Shown one piece after another: positions 52,802 through 63,999 of a stretch of 64,000 nt of DNA. A program made the position numbers and the translations under genes. Position 1 is the first letter of the stretch, and each line of letters begins with the position of its first letter. Origin of the DNA: Kiloniellaceae bacterium. GTDB taxonomy: Bacteria; Pseudomonadota; Alphaproteobacteria; Kiloniellales; J153. The notes beneath the pieces were generated by a model, which was not told where the DNA came from, did no database searches, and worked only from the letters and a program-made list of their open reading frames with translations. The stretch is taken from contig JAJFGO010000028.1 of assembly GCA_021776095.1 (NCBI GenBank), positions 1 through 64,000 on the forward strand, written 5' to 3'.

Positions 52802-54421
52802 GTGAAACAATCCCTGCTGATCGGCAGCAAGATCCGCCGCCTGCGCAAGCAGGCCAAATTAAGTCAGGTCGCGCTGGCCAAGCAGCTCGAAGTTTCGCCC
52901 AGTTATCTGAACCTTATCGAACACAATCAGCGCGCCCTGACCCGGCCCTTGCTCTTAAAACTGGGCCAGGTCTTGCAGATCGAACCCCATGTCCTATCCG
53001 GCGGCGAGGAGGGCCGCCTGCTCTCCAATCTGACCGAGATATTCGCCGATCCCTTATTCAAGGGCGAAACGCTCGGCACGGACGCGCTGACTCGCCTGGT
53101 CGGCGCCGCGCCGGAAGTGGCAGCCTCGATTTCGAGCCTCTATCAGGCCTACCGCAAAGCGCGGAGCGATGCCATGAACCTGAGCGAGCACCTGGCCGAC
53201 AACCCGTTTTTGGAGGCGACCAGCCACCGCTTGCTGACGCTTCTGACCTCGATCCGATCATTCTCCGAAATCCTGCGCGACAACGCCGATTTGTCCGCCG
53301 ACCGGCGCCGTCAGTACATCGGCACGGTGGCCTCGGAGAGCGAAAAGATGACCGATCTGGTCAACGTGCTGTTCGGGTTCTTTTCCGCCGACTCCATTGG
53401 CCGGCAACAACGCGGCGAGTCGCCGATGGTCGCGGTTGACGAGTACTTGGAAGCGAACGGTAACTATTTCTCCGAATTGGAAGACGTAGCCCAGGCAGTC
53501 CGGCGGGATCTGCCTTGGGGGGATTCGCATCTCGGAGGGGCCGGTTTGGGTTCGGGTCTGGCCGACCGCTTGTCCAAGAATCACGGAATCACCATCGAGA
53601 TATTGGCCGGGTCCGGGGCCGGGCCAGCGCTACAATCGGGATCGGGGGCGGACGCCAGCGAAGGCAAGGCCACGGTCATCTTCGACGAATCATCCAAATG
53701 CCTGCGCTTGAGCGAAATACTGCCCCAATCCAGCCGAACCTTCGCGATCGCGCACCGGGTCGCGCTGGCCGCCGCCAGCCCGGAAATCGACGCGATGGCC
53801 GCACGGGCGGAATTCGGATCGCCGGCCGCCGAAGACCTATTGCGCACGGCCCTCGGCAAATACCTGGCCGCCGCCATCATCATGCCTTACGGCGAATTCC
53901 AGAGCGCCGCGCGCGACCTGCGCAACGATATCGACATATTGCGGCGCCGCTTCGCGGTGAGTTTCGAACAGGCTTGCCATCGCCTCACGACCCTGCAGCG
54001 ACCCGGCGCCGAAGGCGTTCCCTTTCATTTCCTGCGCGTCGATATCGCCGGCAATATTGCCAAGCGGCTGGGCGTTTCGGGATTGCGGGTGCCGCGTTTC
54101 GGCGGTATCTGCCCGCGCTGGAACGCGCATCGCGCCTTTACGAACCCCGGTCAAATCGATACCCAACTGGCCCGTTTCCCCGATGGCGGGACCTTTATTT
54201 TCCTGGCGCGCGCGCAGAGCCGTCAGGTTTACGGCCATCGCGCGCCGCGGCGCCATTACGCGGTCACCATCGGCTGCGACGCGTCCTTCGCCCGCAACCT
54301 CGTCTATGCCGATAGCTTCGGTGCGCCGAGCGAGAACATGATCGCGCCGGTCGGGCTCAATTGCCCGCAATGCACGCGGCGCGACTGTACCGATCGGGCT
54401 TTCCCCACATTCCTGGATTAA
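52802..54421 (+). CDS. XRE / ScfR-type regulator with internal HisKA-like segment
   Basis: HTH IGSKIRRLRKQAKLSQVALAKQLEVSPSYLNLIEHNQRALT; SHRLLTLLTSIRSFSEILRDNADLSADRRRQYIGTVASESEKMTDLVNVLF; C-term CPRWNAHRAF, CPQCTRRDC. Confidence 0.88.
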   Translation: MKQSLLIGSKIRRLRKQAKLSQVALAKQLEVSPSYLNLIEHNQRALTRPLLLKLGQVLQIEPHVLSGGEEGRLLSNLTEIFADPLFKGETLGTDALTRLVGAAPEVAASISSLYQAYRKARSDAMNLSEHLADNPFLEATSHRLLTLLTSIRSFSEILRDNADLSADRRRQYIGTVASESEKMTDLVNVLFGFFSADSIGRQQRGESPMVAVDEYLEANGNYFSELEDVAQAVRRDLPWGDSHLGGAGLGSGLADRLSKNHGITIEILAGSGAGPALQSGSGADASEGKATVIFDESSKCLRLSEILPQSSRTFAIAHRVALAAASPEIDAMAARAEFGSPAAEDLLRTALGKYLAAAIIMPYGEFQSAARDLRNDIDILRRRFAVSFEQACHRLTTLQRPGAEGVPFHFLRVDIAGNIAKRLGVSGLRVPRFGGICPRWNAHRAFTNPGQIDTQLARFPDGGTFIFLARAQSRQVYGHRAPRRHYAVTIGCDASFARNLVYADSFGAPSENMIAPVGLNCPQCTRRDCTDRAFPTFLD

Positions 54422-54551
54422 CCATATCCATCGCCCCGTCCCCGGACCTTCCTCCCGGGACGGTGGCGGGCATCGGAACTCCGGGCTAGAATATCCCCTG
54501 GCGAACCTGGCCGCAGTCCAATGACGGCCGGCGTCTTGGGAGGTAATCCGC

Positions 54552-54929
54552 ATGTCGCGCAAGATCCTCGTGGTCGAGGACGAGCCCAATATAGTCGATT
54601 CCTTGAGCTTCCTCATGAAGCGGGCGGGCTTCGAGGTCTTGATCGCGCGCGACGGCGACACAGCGATCCGCATGATGCAAAGCCGGCCGGCCGACCTGGT
54701 ATTGCTGGACGTCATGCTGCCGCGCCGCGACGGCTTCGAAGTCTGCCGCGAGATCCGCGCCAATCCGGATTGGAAATCGGTCCGCATCATCATGCTAACC
54801 GCGCGCGGACGGGACCTGGACCGACGCAAGGGCCTACAACTGGGCGCGGACGACTATGTGACTAAGCCCTTCTCCACCCACGACATCATCGCGCGGGTGC
54901 AGAAACTGCTGGGCCCCGAGGACGGCTAG
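54552..54929 (+). CDS. stand-alone response-regulator receiver
   Basis: ILVVEDEPNIV, LVLLDVMLPRRDGFEV, LTARG, ADDYVTKPF; no output domain. Confidence 0.95.
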   Translation: MSRKILVVEDEPNIVDSLSFLMKRAGFEVLIARDGDTAIRMMQSRPADLVLLDVMLPRRDGFEVCREIRANPDWKSVRIIMLTARGRDLDRRKGLQLGADDYVTKPFSTHDIIARVQKLLGPEDG

Positions 54930-54933
54930 CGCG

Positions 54934-55185
54934 ATGAACAGCCCAAATCGCACCGTAGAGCGGTCGATCGCCACCTTCCTATTCGGATTCCTGGCCTTCA
55001 GCCCACCGCTCCTGGCGATCTTCGGGGCCGAGGCCTTTGTCCTTGGCCTGCCGCTTCTCTACCTCTACCTCTTCGCCGCTTGGGGCTTGATCATCGCCAT
55101 GATCGCCTGGATTGCCGATTTGGGCGCGGAGAAGCCGCCGGACCTTGAGCCCGCCCGGCGCGCCAAGCGTAACAAGGCAGACTAG
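54934..55185 (+). CDS. small two-TM protein
   Basis: 83 aa between receiver and SSS-kinase genes, tight spacing. Confidence 0.75.
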   Translation: MNSPNRTVERSIATFLFGFLAFSPPLLAIFGAEAFVLGLPLLYLYLFAAWGLIIAMIAWIADLGAEKPPDLEPARRAKRNKAD

Positions 55186-55187
55186 GC

Positions 55188-57959
55188 ATGCTCGCCGGAT
55201 GGTCCATACTGCTGTTCTCGCTGGCCTATCTGTGCTTGCTGTTCGCGATCGCTTACTACGGCGACAAGCGCGCCGACGCGGGACGCAGCCTGATCGCCAA
55301 CCCATATATCTACACGCTATCGATTGCGGTCTATTGCACGTCCTGGACCTTTTACGGCAGCGTCGGGCGCGCCGCATCTGGCGGCATGGATTTCCTGCCG
55401 ATCTATCTGGGCCCAACCCTGACCTTCGTGCTGTGGGGATTCTTGCTGCGCAAGATCATCCACATCTGCAAGGCGCATAGGATCACCTCGATCGCGGATT
55501 TCATCTCGTCGCGCTACGGCAAGAGCGCCCTGCTCGGTGGTCTGGTCACTATGATCGCAGTCTTAGGGATCACGCCTTATATCGCGCTGCAACTTAAAGC
55601 GGTCTCAATCAGCTTCAACGTCCTGGTCAACTACCCCGAAGTGGTTATGCCGCCAATCTCGAGCCAGGTCCCCGTCCTTAGGGATACGGCGTTTCTGGTC
55701 GCCCTCTTGATGGCGACCTTTGCGATTTTGTTCGGCACCCGGCACATCGATGCCAGCGAACACCACGAAGGCATGGTTGCGGCCATCGCCTTCGAATCGA
55801 TCGTGAAGCTGGTCGCCTTCCTGGCCATCGGGATCTACGTCACCTTCGGGCTGTACGACGGTTTTGGCGATCTTTTCGCCACCGCCGCCCTAACGCCCCG
55901 CATAGGCAATTTGTTTACGTCGAGCGAGAACAGTTACGGCCACTGGCCAACTTTAATCCTGCTGTCCATGGCCGCGATCATATGCCTGCCGCGCCAGTTC
56001 CAAGTCACGGTCGTCGAGAACGTAAACGAGGACCATATCCGTAAGGCGGCCTGGTTGTTCCCGCTCTACCTGCTGATCATCAACATCTTCGTGCTGCCGA
56101 TCGCGATCGGCGGCTTGCTGCAATTTCCCGACGGCGGTGTCGATGCGGACACCTTCGTCTTGACGGTGCCCATGGCCCACCGCATGGAAGGTCTGGCGCT
56201 CTTCGCCTTTATCGGCGGCCTCTCGGCAGCGACCGGCATGGTCATCGTTGCCGCCATCGCGCTCAGCACCATGATCTGCAATGATTTGGTCATGCCGGTG
56301 TTACTGCGGCTCAACTGGCGCGGCCTGGCCGAGCGGGGCGATCTAAGCGGCCTTTTGCTATCCATTCGGCGCGGCAGCATTGTTCTGGTCTTGCTGCTCG
56401 GATACGCCTATTTCCGTTTCATCGGCGAATCCGCGGCCTTGGTCACCATCGGCCTGATCTCTTTCGCCGCGGTCGCGCAGTTCGCGCCGGCCATGATTGG
56501 CGGCATGTATTGGAAAGGCGCGACCCGCCTCGGCGCCATCCTGGGCCTTAGCCTGGGATTCGCGCTCTGGGTCTATACCCTACTCCTGCCGTCGCTCGCC
56601 CAGTCCGGCTGGTTGCCCATCGGTTTCATTGAGAATGGGCCCTTTGGCATCGAGCTGTTGCGGCCCTACGCCCTGTTCGGCCTGAGCGGCCTGGACAACC
56701 TCTCGCATGCAATGTTCTGGAGCATGATCGGCAACATCGGCGGCTACGTCCTGGGGTCGTTGATGAGCCGGCCCGGGGCGATCGAGCGCATCCAGGCCGC
56801 CCTCTTCGTCGATGTGCCCAAACGCTCGGGCGCATTCGGCAGTTCCAGTTTCTGGCGCGGTTCCGCAACCGTTGCCGATCTGCGGGCCCTGCTGGCCCGG
56901 TTTATCGGCAGCCACGAGACCGACCGGGTCTTGAACGAATACGCGCGCGGCCGCGGTTTGAACCTCGGCCGGCTGCGCGAAGCCGATGCCGCTCTGGTCA
57001 GCTTCGTGGAACGCCTGCTCGCCGGTGCCATCGGCGCGGCCTCGTCGCGGGTCATGGTCGCCTCGGTCGCCAAGGGCGAGGTCGTCGGGATCGAGGAGGT
57101 TATGAAGATCCTGGACGAAACCTCCCAGGTTATCGAATACAGCCACCAGTTGGAGCAGAAATCGAGAGAGCTGGAGCTGACCACGCAAGAGCTGCGCGCA
57201 GCCAACGATCGCTTGAAGGAGTTGGACCGGCTGAAGGACGATTTCATCTCTACGGTCAGCCACGAACTGCGCACGCCCCTGACGTCGATCCGGTCCTTTA
57301 GCGAAATCCTGTCCGACAACCCCGACTTGGACCCTGCCGAACGCGAGCGGTTCCTAACCATAGTCGTCAAGGAGACCGAGCGCCTGACCCGCTTGATCAA
57401 TGAGATCCTGGATCTCGCGAAGATGGAAGCCGGACGCATGGACTGGCAAATGATCGACATCGATCCGCGCAGCGTGATCGACGACGCGCTGGCTGCGACC
57501 GGCAGTTTGGTGGCCAGCAGCTCGATCGTCCTAAAGCTCGAGATGGACCCTTGGCTGCCCCAAGTTCACGCGGACCGCGACCGTCTCATGCAAGTCATCG
57601 TCAATTTGATTTCCAATGCCGTGAAGTTCTGCGATCACGAGCGGGGCGAGGTCAGCATCCTGGCCGGCCAACTGGGCGGGCGGCTATATATCGGTGTCCT
57701 GGACAACGGCCCCGGGGTGCCGGCGGGCGACCGTCAAATTATATTCGAGAAGTTCCAGGAATCGCGAGGACCTCTGGTGGATAAGCCCCGAGGCACCGGC
57801 CTGGGCCTGGCGATTTCGCGCCAGATCGTCGAATACTTTGGCGGACGGATCTGGGTTGAGGATGCGCCGGACCGGGGCGCCGCGTTCTGCTTTACCTTGC
57901 CGGTCAGCCGCACGAATGCCGCGGACAGACCGGCCCTGCAAAGCCAAGAGGCGCTGTGA
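55188..57959 (+). CDS. SSS-domain sensor histidine kinase (CrbS/CbrA-like)
   Basis: N-terminal SSS permease region, STAC-like linker, SHELRTPLTSIRSFSEIL, N box NLISNAVKF, GDNGPGVP-like and GTGLGLAI. Confidence 0.95.
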   Translation: MLAGWSILLFSLAYLCLLFAIAYYGDKRADAGRSLIANPYIYTLSIAVYCTSWTFYGSVGRAASGGMDFLPIYLGPTLTFVLWGFLLRKIIHICKAHRITSIADFISSRYGKSALLGGLVTMIAVLGITPYIALQLKAVSISFNVLVNYPEVVMPPISSQVPVLRDTAFLVALLMATFAILFGTRHIDASEHHEGMVAAIAFESIVKLVAFLAIGIYVTFGLYDGFGDLFATAALTPRIGNLFTSSENSYGHWPTLILLSMAAIICLPRQFQVTVVENVNEDHIRKAAWLFPLYLLIINIFVLPIAIGGLLQFPDGGVDADTFVLTVPMAHRMEGLALFAFIGGLSAATGMVIVAAIALSTMICNDLVMPVLLRLNWRGLAERGDLSGLLLSIRRGSIVLVLLLGYAYFRFIGESAALVTIGLISFAAVAQFAPAMIGGMYWKGATRLGAILGLSLGFALWVYTLLLPSLAQSGWLPIGFIENGPFGIELLRPYALFGLSGLDNLSHAMFWSMIGNIGGYVLGSLMSRPGAIERIQAALFVDVPKRSGAFGSSSFWRGSATVADLRALLARFIGSHETDRVLNEYARGRGLNLGRLREADAALVSFVERLLAGAIGAASSRVMVASVAKGEVVGIEEVMKILDETSQVIEYSHQLEQKSRELELTTQELRAANDRLKELDRLKDDFISTVSHELRTPLTSIRSFSEILSDNPDLDPAERERFLTIVVKETERLTRLINEILDLAKMEAGRMDWQMIDIDPRSVIDDALAATGSLVASSSIVLKLEMDPWLPQVHADRDRLMQVIVNLISNAVKFCDHERGEVSILAGQLGGRLYIGVLDNGPGVPAGDRQIIFEKFQESRGPLVDKPRGTGLGLAISRQIVEYFGGRIWVEDAPDRGAAFCFTLPVSRTNAADRPALQSQEAL

Positions 57960-58022
57960 TACACTGCCGATCGAAGTATCGCCTCCTTGTCCTCGAGCGG
58001 CGACCAACACCAAGGAGGTGAT

Positions 58023-59492
58023 GTGCAGTCCCAGACAAAAATTTTTTCCCGCCTTGTCGGCGATTACATGCGCCCAGCGCAGATCGTCATCCCGGCGCAG
58101 ACCAGTGTTGGTGAAATGCTGGGTTATATGGCCGGCGCGAGCACCACTTCGGCCTTGATCACCGACTCGGACGGGCGGCTTCTCGGCCTCATCACCGAGC
58201 AGGACGTGGCCCGGCGGATCGCTTTGCGATGCGACGGCAACGAGCCGGTTTCCTCGGTCATGACCACGCCCGTGGAAGCAGTCCGTAGCGACGATTTTCT
58301 GTACCGCGCGATCGTCCGCATGCGCCGTTTCAAGTGGCGGCACATGCCGGTGGTCGATAACGACGAACGGCCGGTCGGCGAAATCCTGCTCAACGACGCC
58401 ATGGCGGTCGCCGCCGAGCAAACCATCCATCAAATCGATCTGGTAGCGCGCGAGGGCGATGTAGACGGCCTACGCGAAGTCAAGGCCGCGCAGGTCGAAA
58501 TCGCGACCCAGCTTTTGCGCGACCATGTTCCCGCCCCAGAAATCCAGGGCCTGATCACCGACATAAACCAGGGCATCCACCGTCGAATCGTCGACGCTCA
58601 GCTTGCCGCCATGGCTAAAGAGGGCTGGGGCGCGCCGCCGGTGCCCTTCACCCTGCTGATCATGGGGTCGGGCGGGCGCGGCGAGAACTTTCTCATGCCC
58701 GACCAGGATAACGGGTTTATCCTCGATGATTACGACGACGAGCGGCACGGCGATATCGACCCCTTCTTTATCGAACTAGCGGAGCGTATGACGCGTGACT
58801 TGAACACGGTGGGCTTCCCGTTCTGCAACGGCTATGTGATGGCGACCAATCCGCTGTGGCGCAAGACCCGCAGCCAATGGCGCGAGCAACTCAATATTTG
58901 GGGCCGGCGTCGCAGCACCATCGCGGTTCAATTGGCCGACATCTTTTACGATTTCGCTTGGGGCTACGGCCGCACCAGTTTTGCGCGCGAGTTGCGCCGC
59001 GAGGCGAACGCCATGCTTCACAAGAACCCGGCGTATTTGCAAGCAATCGAGGCGGAGTTATACGAATACGGCGTCGCCCTCGGCTGGTTTGGCCGTTTCA
59101 TTACCGAGACCGGCAAAGATGGCAAGAAAGAGCACAAGGGCAAGATCAATTTGAAGCACGCCGGAACCTTGCCCCTGGTGGGATCGATCCGCCTTCTCGC
59201 CCTGCGCGAGGGGATCGAGGAGACCGCCACCCTGAAGCGGATCGGTGCCCTGCACGCGGCCGGTGTGCTGGGTGACAACGAGGCCGACTACCTTCGCGGC
59301 GCCTTCAATCACATCACCTTTCTTCTGTTGCGCCAGCAACTTTCCGACTATCGCCACGACCGTAAGGTTGGCAATCACGTTCACCCGAACCAACTAACCA
59401 AGCGCGAGAAAGACATTCTAGTCGACTCGCTCAAGGCCATCGTCGCCCTGAAGGAACGTGTCCATGGGGAGTTCACCGGCGATATTTTTTAG
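58023..59492 (+). CDS. CBS domain / DUF294 nucleotidyltransferase-like protein
   Basis: Paired CBS motifs; GSGGRGENFLMPDQDNGFIL; GTG start after AAGGAGGTGAT. Confidence 0.93.
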   Translation: MQSQTKIFSRLVGDYMRPAQIVIPAQTSVGEMLGYMAGASTTSALITDSDGRLLGLITEQDVARRIALRCDGNEPVSSVMTTPVEAVRSDDFLYRAIVRMRRFKWRHMPVVDNDERPVGEILLNDAMAVAAEQTIHQIDLVAREGDVDGLREVKAAQVEIATQLLRDHVPAPEIQGLITDINQGIHRRIVDAQLAAMAKEGWGAPPVPFTLLIMGSGGRGENFLMPDQDNGFILDDYDDERHGDIDPFFIELAERMTRDLNTVGFPFCNGYVMATNPLWRKTRSQWREQLNIWGRRRSTIAVQLADIFYDFAWGYGRTSFARELRREANAMLHKNPAYLQAIEAELYEYGVALGWFGRFITETGKDGKKEHKGKINLKHAGTLPLVGSIRLLALREGIEETATLKRIGALHAAGVLGDNEADYLRGAFNHITFLLLRQQLSDYRHDRKVGNHVHPNQLTKREKDILVDSLKAIVALKERVHGEFTGDIF

Positions 59493-59594
59493 TGTGTCGG
59501 TGGCGCGTGCGCTTTTGGCGCTAGGCCCGGCGGTCGGCTACTATGGAGCCTGGCCGAACGGCCAATAGAAATTGCACGGGGGTGTGAAGGCATC

Positions 59595-60962
59595 GTGAGA
59601 GCCGGTGTGCGCAAGGCAATGATCGTCACCTTGATCGGGGTATCCGCGGCCTTGTGCGGCTTGGCGGTCCTGTCGATTTGGCTTGCCGTGGGCGCGCGGG
59701 CGCCGGGCGACGAAACCGGATTTTCCGAATTCTTGGCCGGGGGCGTAACCATCGCCGCCGCCTTCGGGATTTGGCACGTCTTCGGGCTGGTCCAACGGCA
59801 TTTCAAGGAAATCGAGCGGCTCCGTGGCGCAGTCGTCACCCTAACCGGCAATCCGAGCGCGGTCCTGCCCCTGCGCGAACCGCAGGACAACGGCGTCGAG
59901 ATCGAGCGACTCTACACCGCCCTGGGCGGCCTGACCGCAAGCTATGCGGAAGAGCGCGCCGCCCCGGATCGACGGCTCGGCGCCATCCTGGCCACGGTCT
60001 CCGAAGCCCTGGTGGTTATCACCGAGCAAGGCCAGGTCAGCCTGGTCAACTACCCGGCCAAGTCCTTGCTGGGCGGCGATAGGGTCAAGGTCGGCACCTC
60101 CATCTTCGCGGCGTTGGAGCGCGACCCGGTAACCGCGGCGGCCGAGCAAGCACGGCGCGAGCATCGCCCGGTGGAGGCGCAACTGCGAACCGTGCGCGGC
60201 CGGGACATGGCAGCGCGGGTGATCAGTCTGGAGGAAGCCGGCGGCGCGGTCCTGGCCTTCGTCGACGGGATTGCCGAGCATCGCGCAGAGTTGGAACACG
60301 ACCTCGCACTGCACGATCGCCCGCCGGCTCTGTGCCCCCTGGGCGACGACACCGCCATGACCGATCTGCACGCCACCGTCATGGATACGGAAACCACCGG
60401 ACTGGACCCGATGGTCGACCGGGTGATCTCGATCGGCGCGGTGCGGGTCTGCGGCGCGCGCCTTTACCGCAGCCTGGGTTTCGACCGCCTGGTCCGGCCG
60501 GACGAGCCGATCCCGGCCCAATCCACGGCGGTGCACGGCATCACCGACGCCATGGTGGCCGACGCCGATACCTTCCCCGCCGTCTACGCGGAATTCGTGC
60601 GGCATTCGCGCGGCACCGTTTTGATCGGCCACAATGTCGCCTTCGATGTCGCCATGCTGCGCCGCGAAAGCACCCTATCCGGCATCCCCTGGGAGGAACC
60701 GCGGGTGCTCGACACCCTATTGCTGGCGGCATCGCTCAACCTAGGCTTGCCGAACTTGTCCCTCGAGGCCCTGGCAGATCATTTTGCGGTCGATGTGCAT
60801 GGCCGGCACACCGCCCTGGGCGATTCCCTGGTTACCGCAGAGGTCTATCTGCGCATGCTGCCGCTGCTGACGGATGCCGGCGTTCGGACCCTGGCTGAGG
60901 CGGAGCGTTTCTCGCGCCGCGCCAAGCAAGTGATCGCCCGTCAGAAAGCCGCCGGCTGGTAA
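59595..60962 (+). CDS. membrane-anchored PAS-like DEDDh 3'-5' exonuclease
   Basis: Two hydrophobic N-terminal segments; [71 protein letters not shown]. Confidence 0.88.
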   Translation: MRAGVRKAMIVTLIGVSAALCGLAVLSIWLAVGARAPGDETGFSEFLAGGVTIAAAFGIWHVFGLVQRHFKEIERLRGAVVTLTGNPSAVLPLREPQDNGVEIERLYTALGGLTASYAEERAAPDRRLGAILATVSEALVVITEQGQVSLVNYPAKSLLGGDRVKVGTSIFAALERDPVTAAAEQARREHRPVEAQLRTVRGRDMAARVISLEEAGGAVLAFVDGIAEHRAELEHDLALHDRPPALCPLGDDTAMTDLHATVMDTETTGLDPMVDRVISIGAVRVCGARLYRSLGFDRLVRPDEPIPAQSTAVHGITDAMVADADTFPAVYAEFVRHSRGTVLIGHNVAFDVAMLRRESTLSGIPWEEPRVLDTLLLAASLNLGLPNLSLEALADHFAVDVHGRHTALGDSLVTAEVYLRMLPLLTDAGVRTLAEAERFSRRAKQVIARQKAAGW

Positions 60963-61063
60963 TCCATACCTCTGGGGCTTTGCATCCCCGGCGCGATGGT
61001 ATAGAAACCCCGGCCGGACGCGGGGCCTTCAAGGACCGGGTTTCAACGCTAGGGAAGGCTCCG

Positions 61064-62737
<1,674 letters not shown>

Positions 62738-62765
62738 GTCGAAGTCCCTCGATCGACCGGTGGGT

Positions 62766-63464
62766 TTAGTTGGCGGCGGTCGATTGCGCGCCCAGGCGAT
62801 CGCGCAGCAAGACGACCAGTTCCTCGACCTTTCCCCCCGAGCTTTTCAGAACCGAGCCGTATTCGGCACGCAGGGTCAGGGCCATGCTGACGCCTTCCCC
62901 AATGATATCGAGAACCTTGAACTGGCCATCTTTGTGGCGCAGGCGCCAATCGATTTTGACTTCGGTTTCGCTTTCGGGCGGCGTGATTGCGCTGCCGACG
63001 ATGAACTGATCGCGATTTTCAACCGGGCGAACCGTGCCGACCCTAAAGCGGGTGTCACCATAGCCGGCGAACTGCGGGGCGAAACGTTCGACCATGACGT
63101 CCTCGAAGGTCGCCAGAAAATCGTTTAGAACCGGTACGGGCGTACCGCGCCCATAACGGCCGAGGACGAAGTGCCCGATCTTGGGCAGGTCGAAATTTTC
63201 GCGGAACAGCGTGCGGAACCGCGCCTTTCGCTCGTCCTCCGGCACAGAGGGGTTGGTGAGCTGCTCGATCGCGCGGGTGGTCAGCGACAGCAGGAATGCA
63301 CTGGCCTCATCCGTCGAACCCGCCCGGGCAGGTACCGCCGTCGCGAACAGCGAACCGCCGGCGAAAAGACCCAAAAAAGCGATCCGCAGCGCACGGCGTC
63401 GAACGGATCGAAAGTTATTGCGAACTGCCAAGCTGTCCATCCTTAGGCTCGCTCTCGAATTCAT
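62766..63464 (-). CDS. mlaC: MlaC/Ttg2D-family phospholipid-binding protein (start uncertain)
   Basis: FRTLFRENFDLPKIGHFVLGRYGRGT, YGDTRFRVGTVRPVENRDQFIVGSAI; next to mlaA. Confidence 0.85.
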   Translation of the reverse strand: MNSRASLRMDSLAVRNNFRSVRRRALRIAFLGLFAGGSLFATAVPARAGSTDEASAFLLSLTTRAIEQLTNPSVPEDERKARFRTLFRENFDLPKIGHFVLGRYGRGTPVPVLNDFLATFEDVMVERFAPQFAGYGDTRFRVGTVRPVENRDQFIVGSAITPPESETEVKIDWRLRHKDGQFKVLDIIGEGVSMALTLRAEYGSVLKSSGGKVEELVVLLRDRLGAQSTAAN

Positions 63465-63999
63465 CGAAATTGAAATCGCTCAGACCGGGCGTCACCGTGG
63501 GGCCGACGTCCCGGCCGTTGTTGATCTCGTTCTGCCGGTTTTGCCGCCAGAGCGAGCGCAAACGGGCATAAAAGTCGATCGAGTCCCGCTCCAAGTCGTC
63601 CAGGGTCTCGATATTGCGCGATCGCAAATCGATTCCGCCGACCACCGGCCGAAGCATAAGCTCTGTCTCGATGTCCTTTGCCCGTCCCACGTAGAAGAAG
63701 GGGTCCAGGAAAATGTCGACGACCCGGCCGAAACCGTCGCGTAACGACGACGGCCCGAAGAGAGGCAGCACCAGATAGGCACCCTCACCCACACCATAAG
63801 AGCCTAGGGTCTGGCCGAAATCTTCCTGGTGGTATTCGTAACCCTCGTCCGCGGCAACGTCGAACAGACCCAAAACGCCGCCGGAGGTGTTAATCGCGAA
63901 ACGCGCCAAGGTGGTTTGCGCCCGCTCGAACTCGCCCTGCATCAGATCGTTGATCAGGACCACCGGCGTCGCCAGGTTGCGCAGCACATTGCGGATCGA
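63415..63999 (-). CDS. mlaA: MlaA/VacJ family lipoprotein (5' end outside window)
   Basis: RNLATPVVLINDLMQGEFERAQTTLARFAINTSGGVLGLFDVA; GEGAYLVLPLFGPSSLRDGFG. Confidence 0.93.
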   Translation of the reverse strand, partial: SIRNVLRNLATPVVLINDLMQGEFERAQTTLARFAINTSGGVLGLFDVAADEGYEYHQEDFGQTLGSYGVGEGAYLVLPLFGPSSLRDGFGRVVDIFLDPFFYVGRAKDIETELMLRPVVGGIDLRSRNIETLDDLERDSIDFYARLRSLWRQNRQNEINNGRDVGPTVTPGLSDFNFDEFESEPKDGQLGSSQ

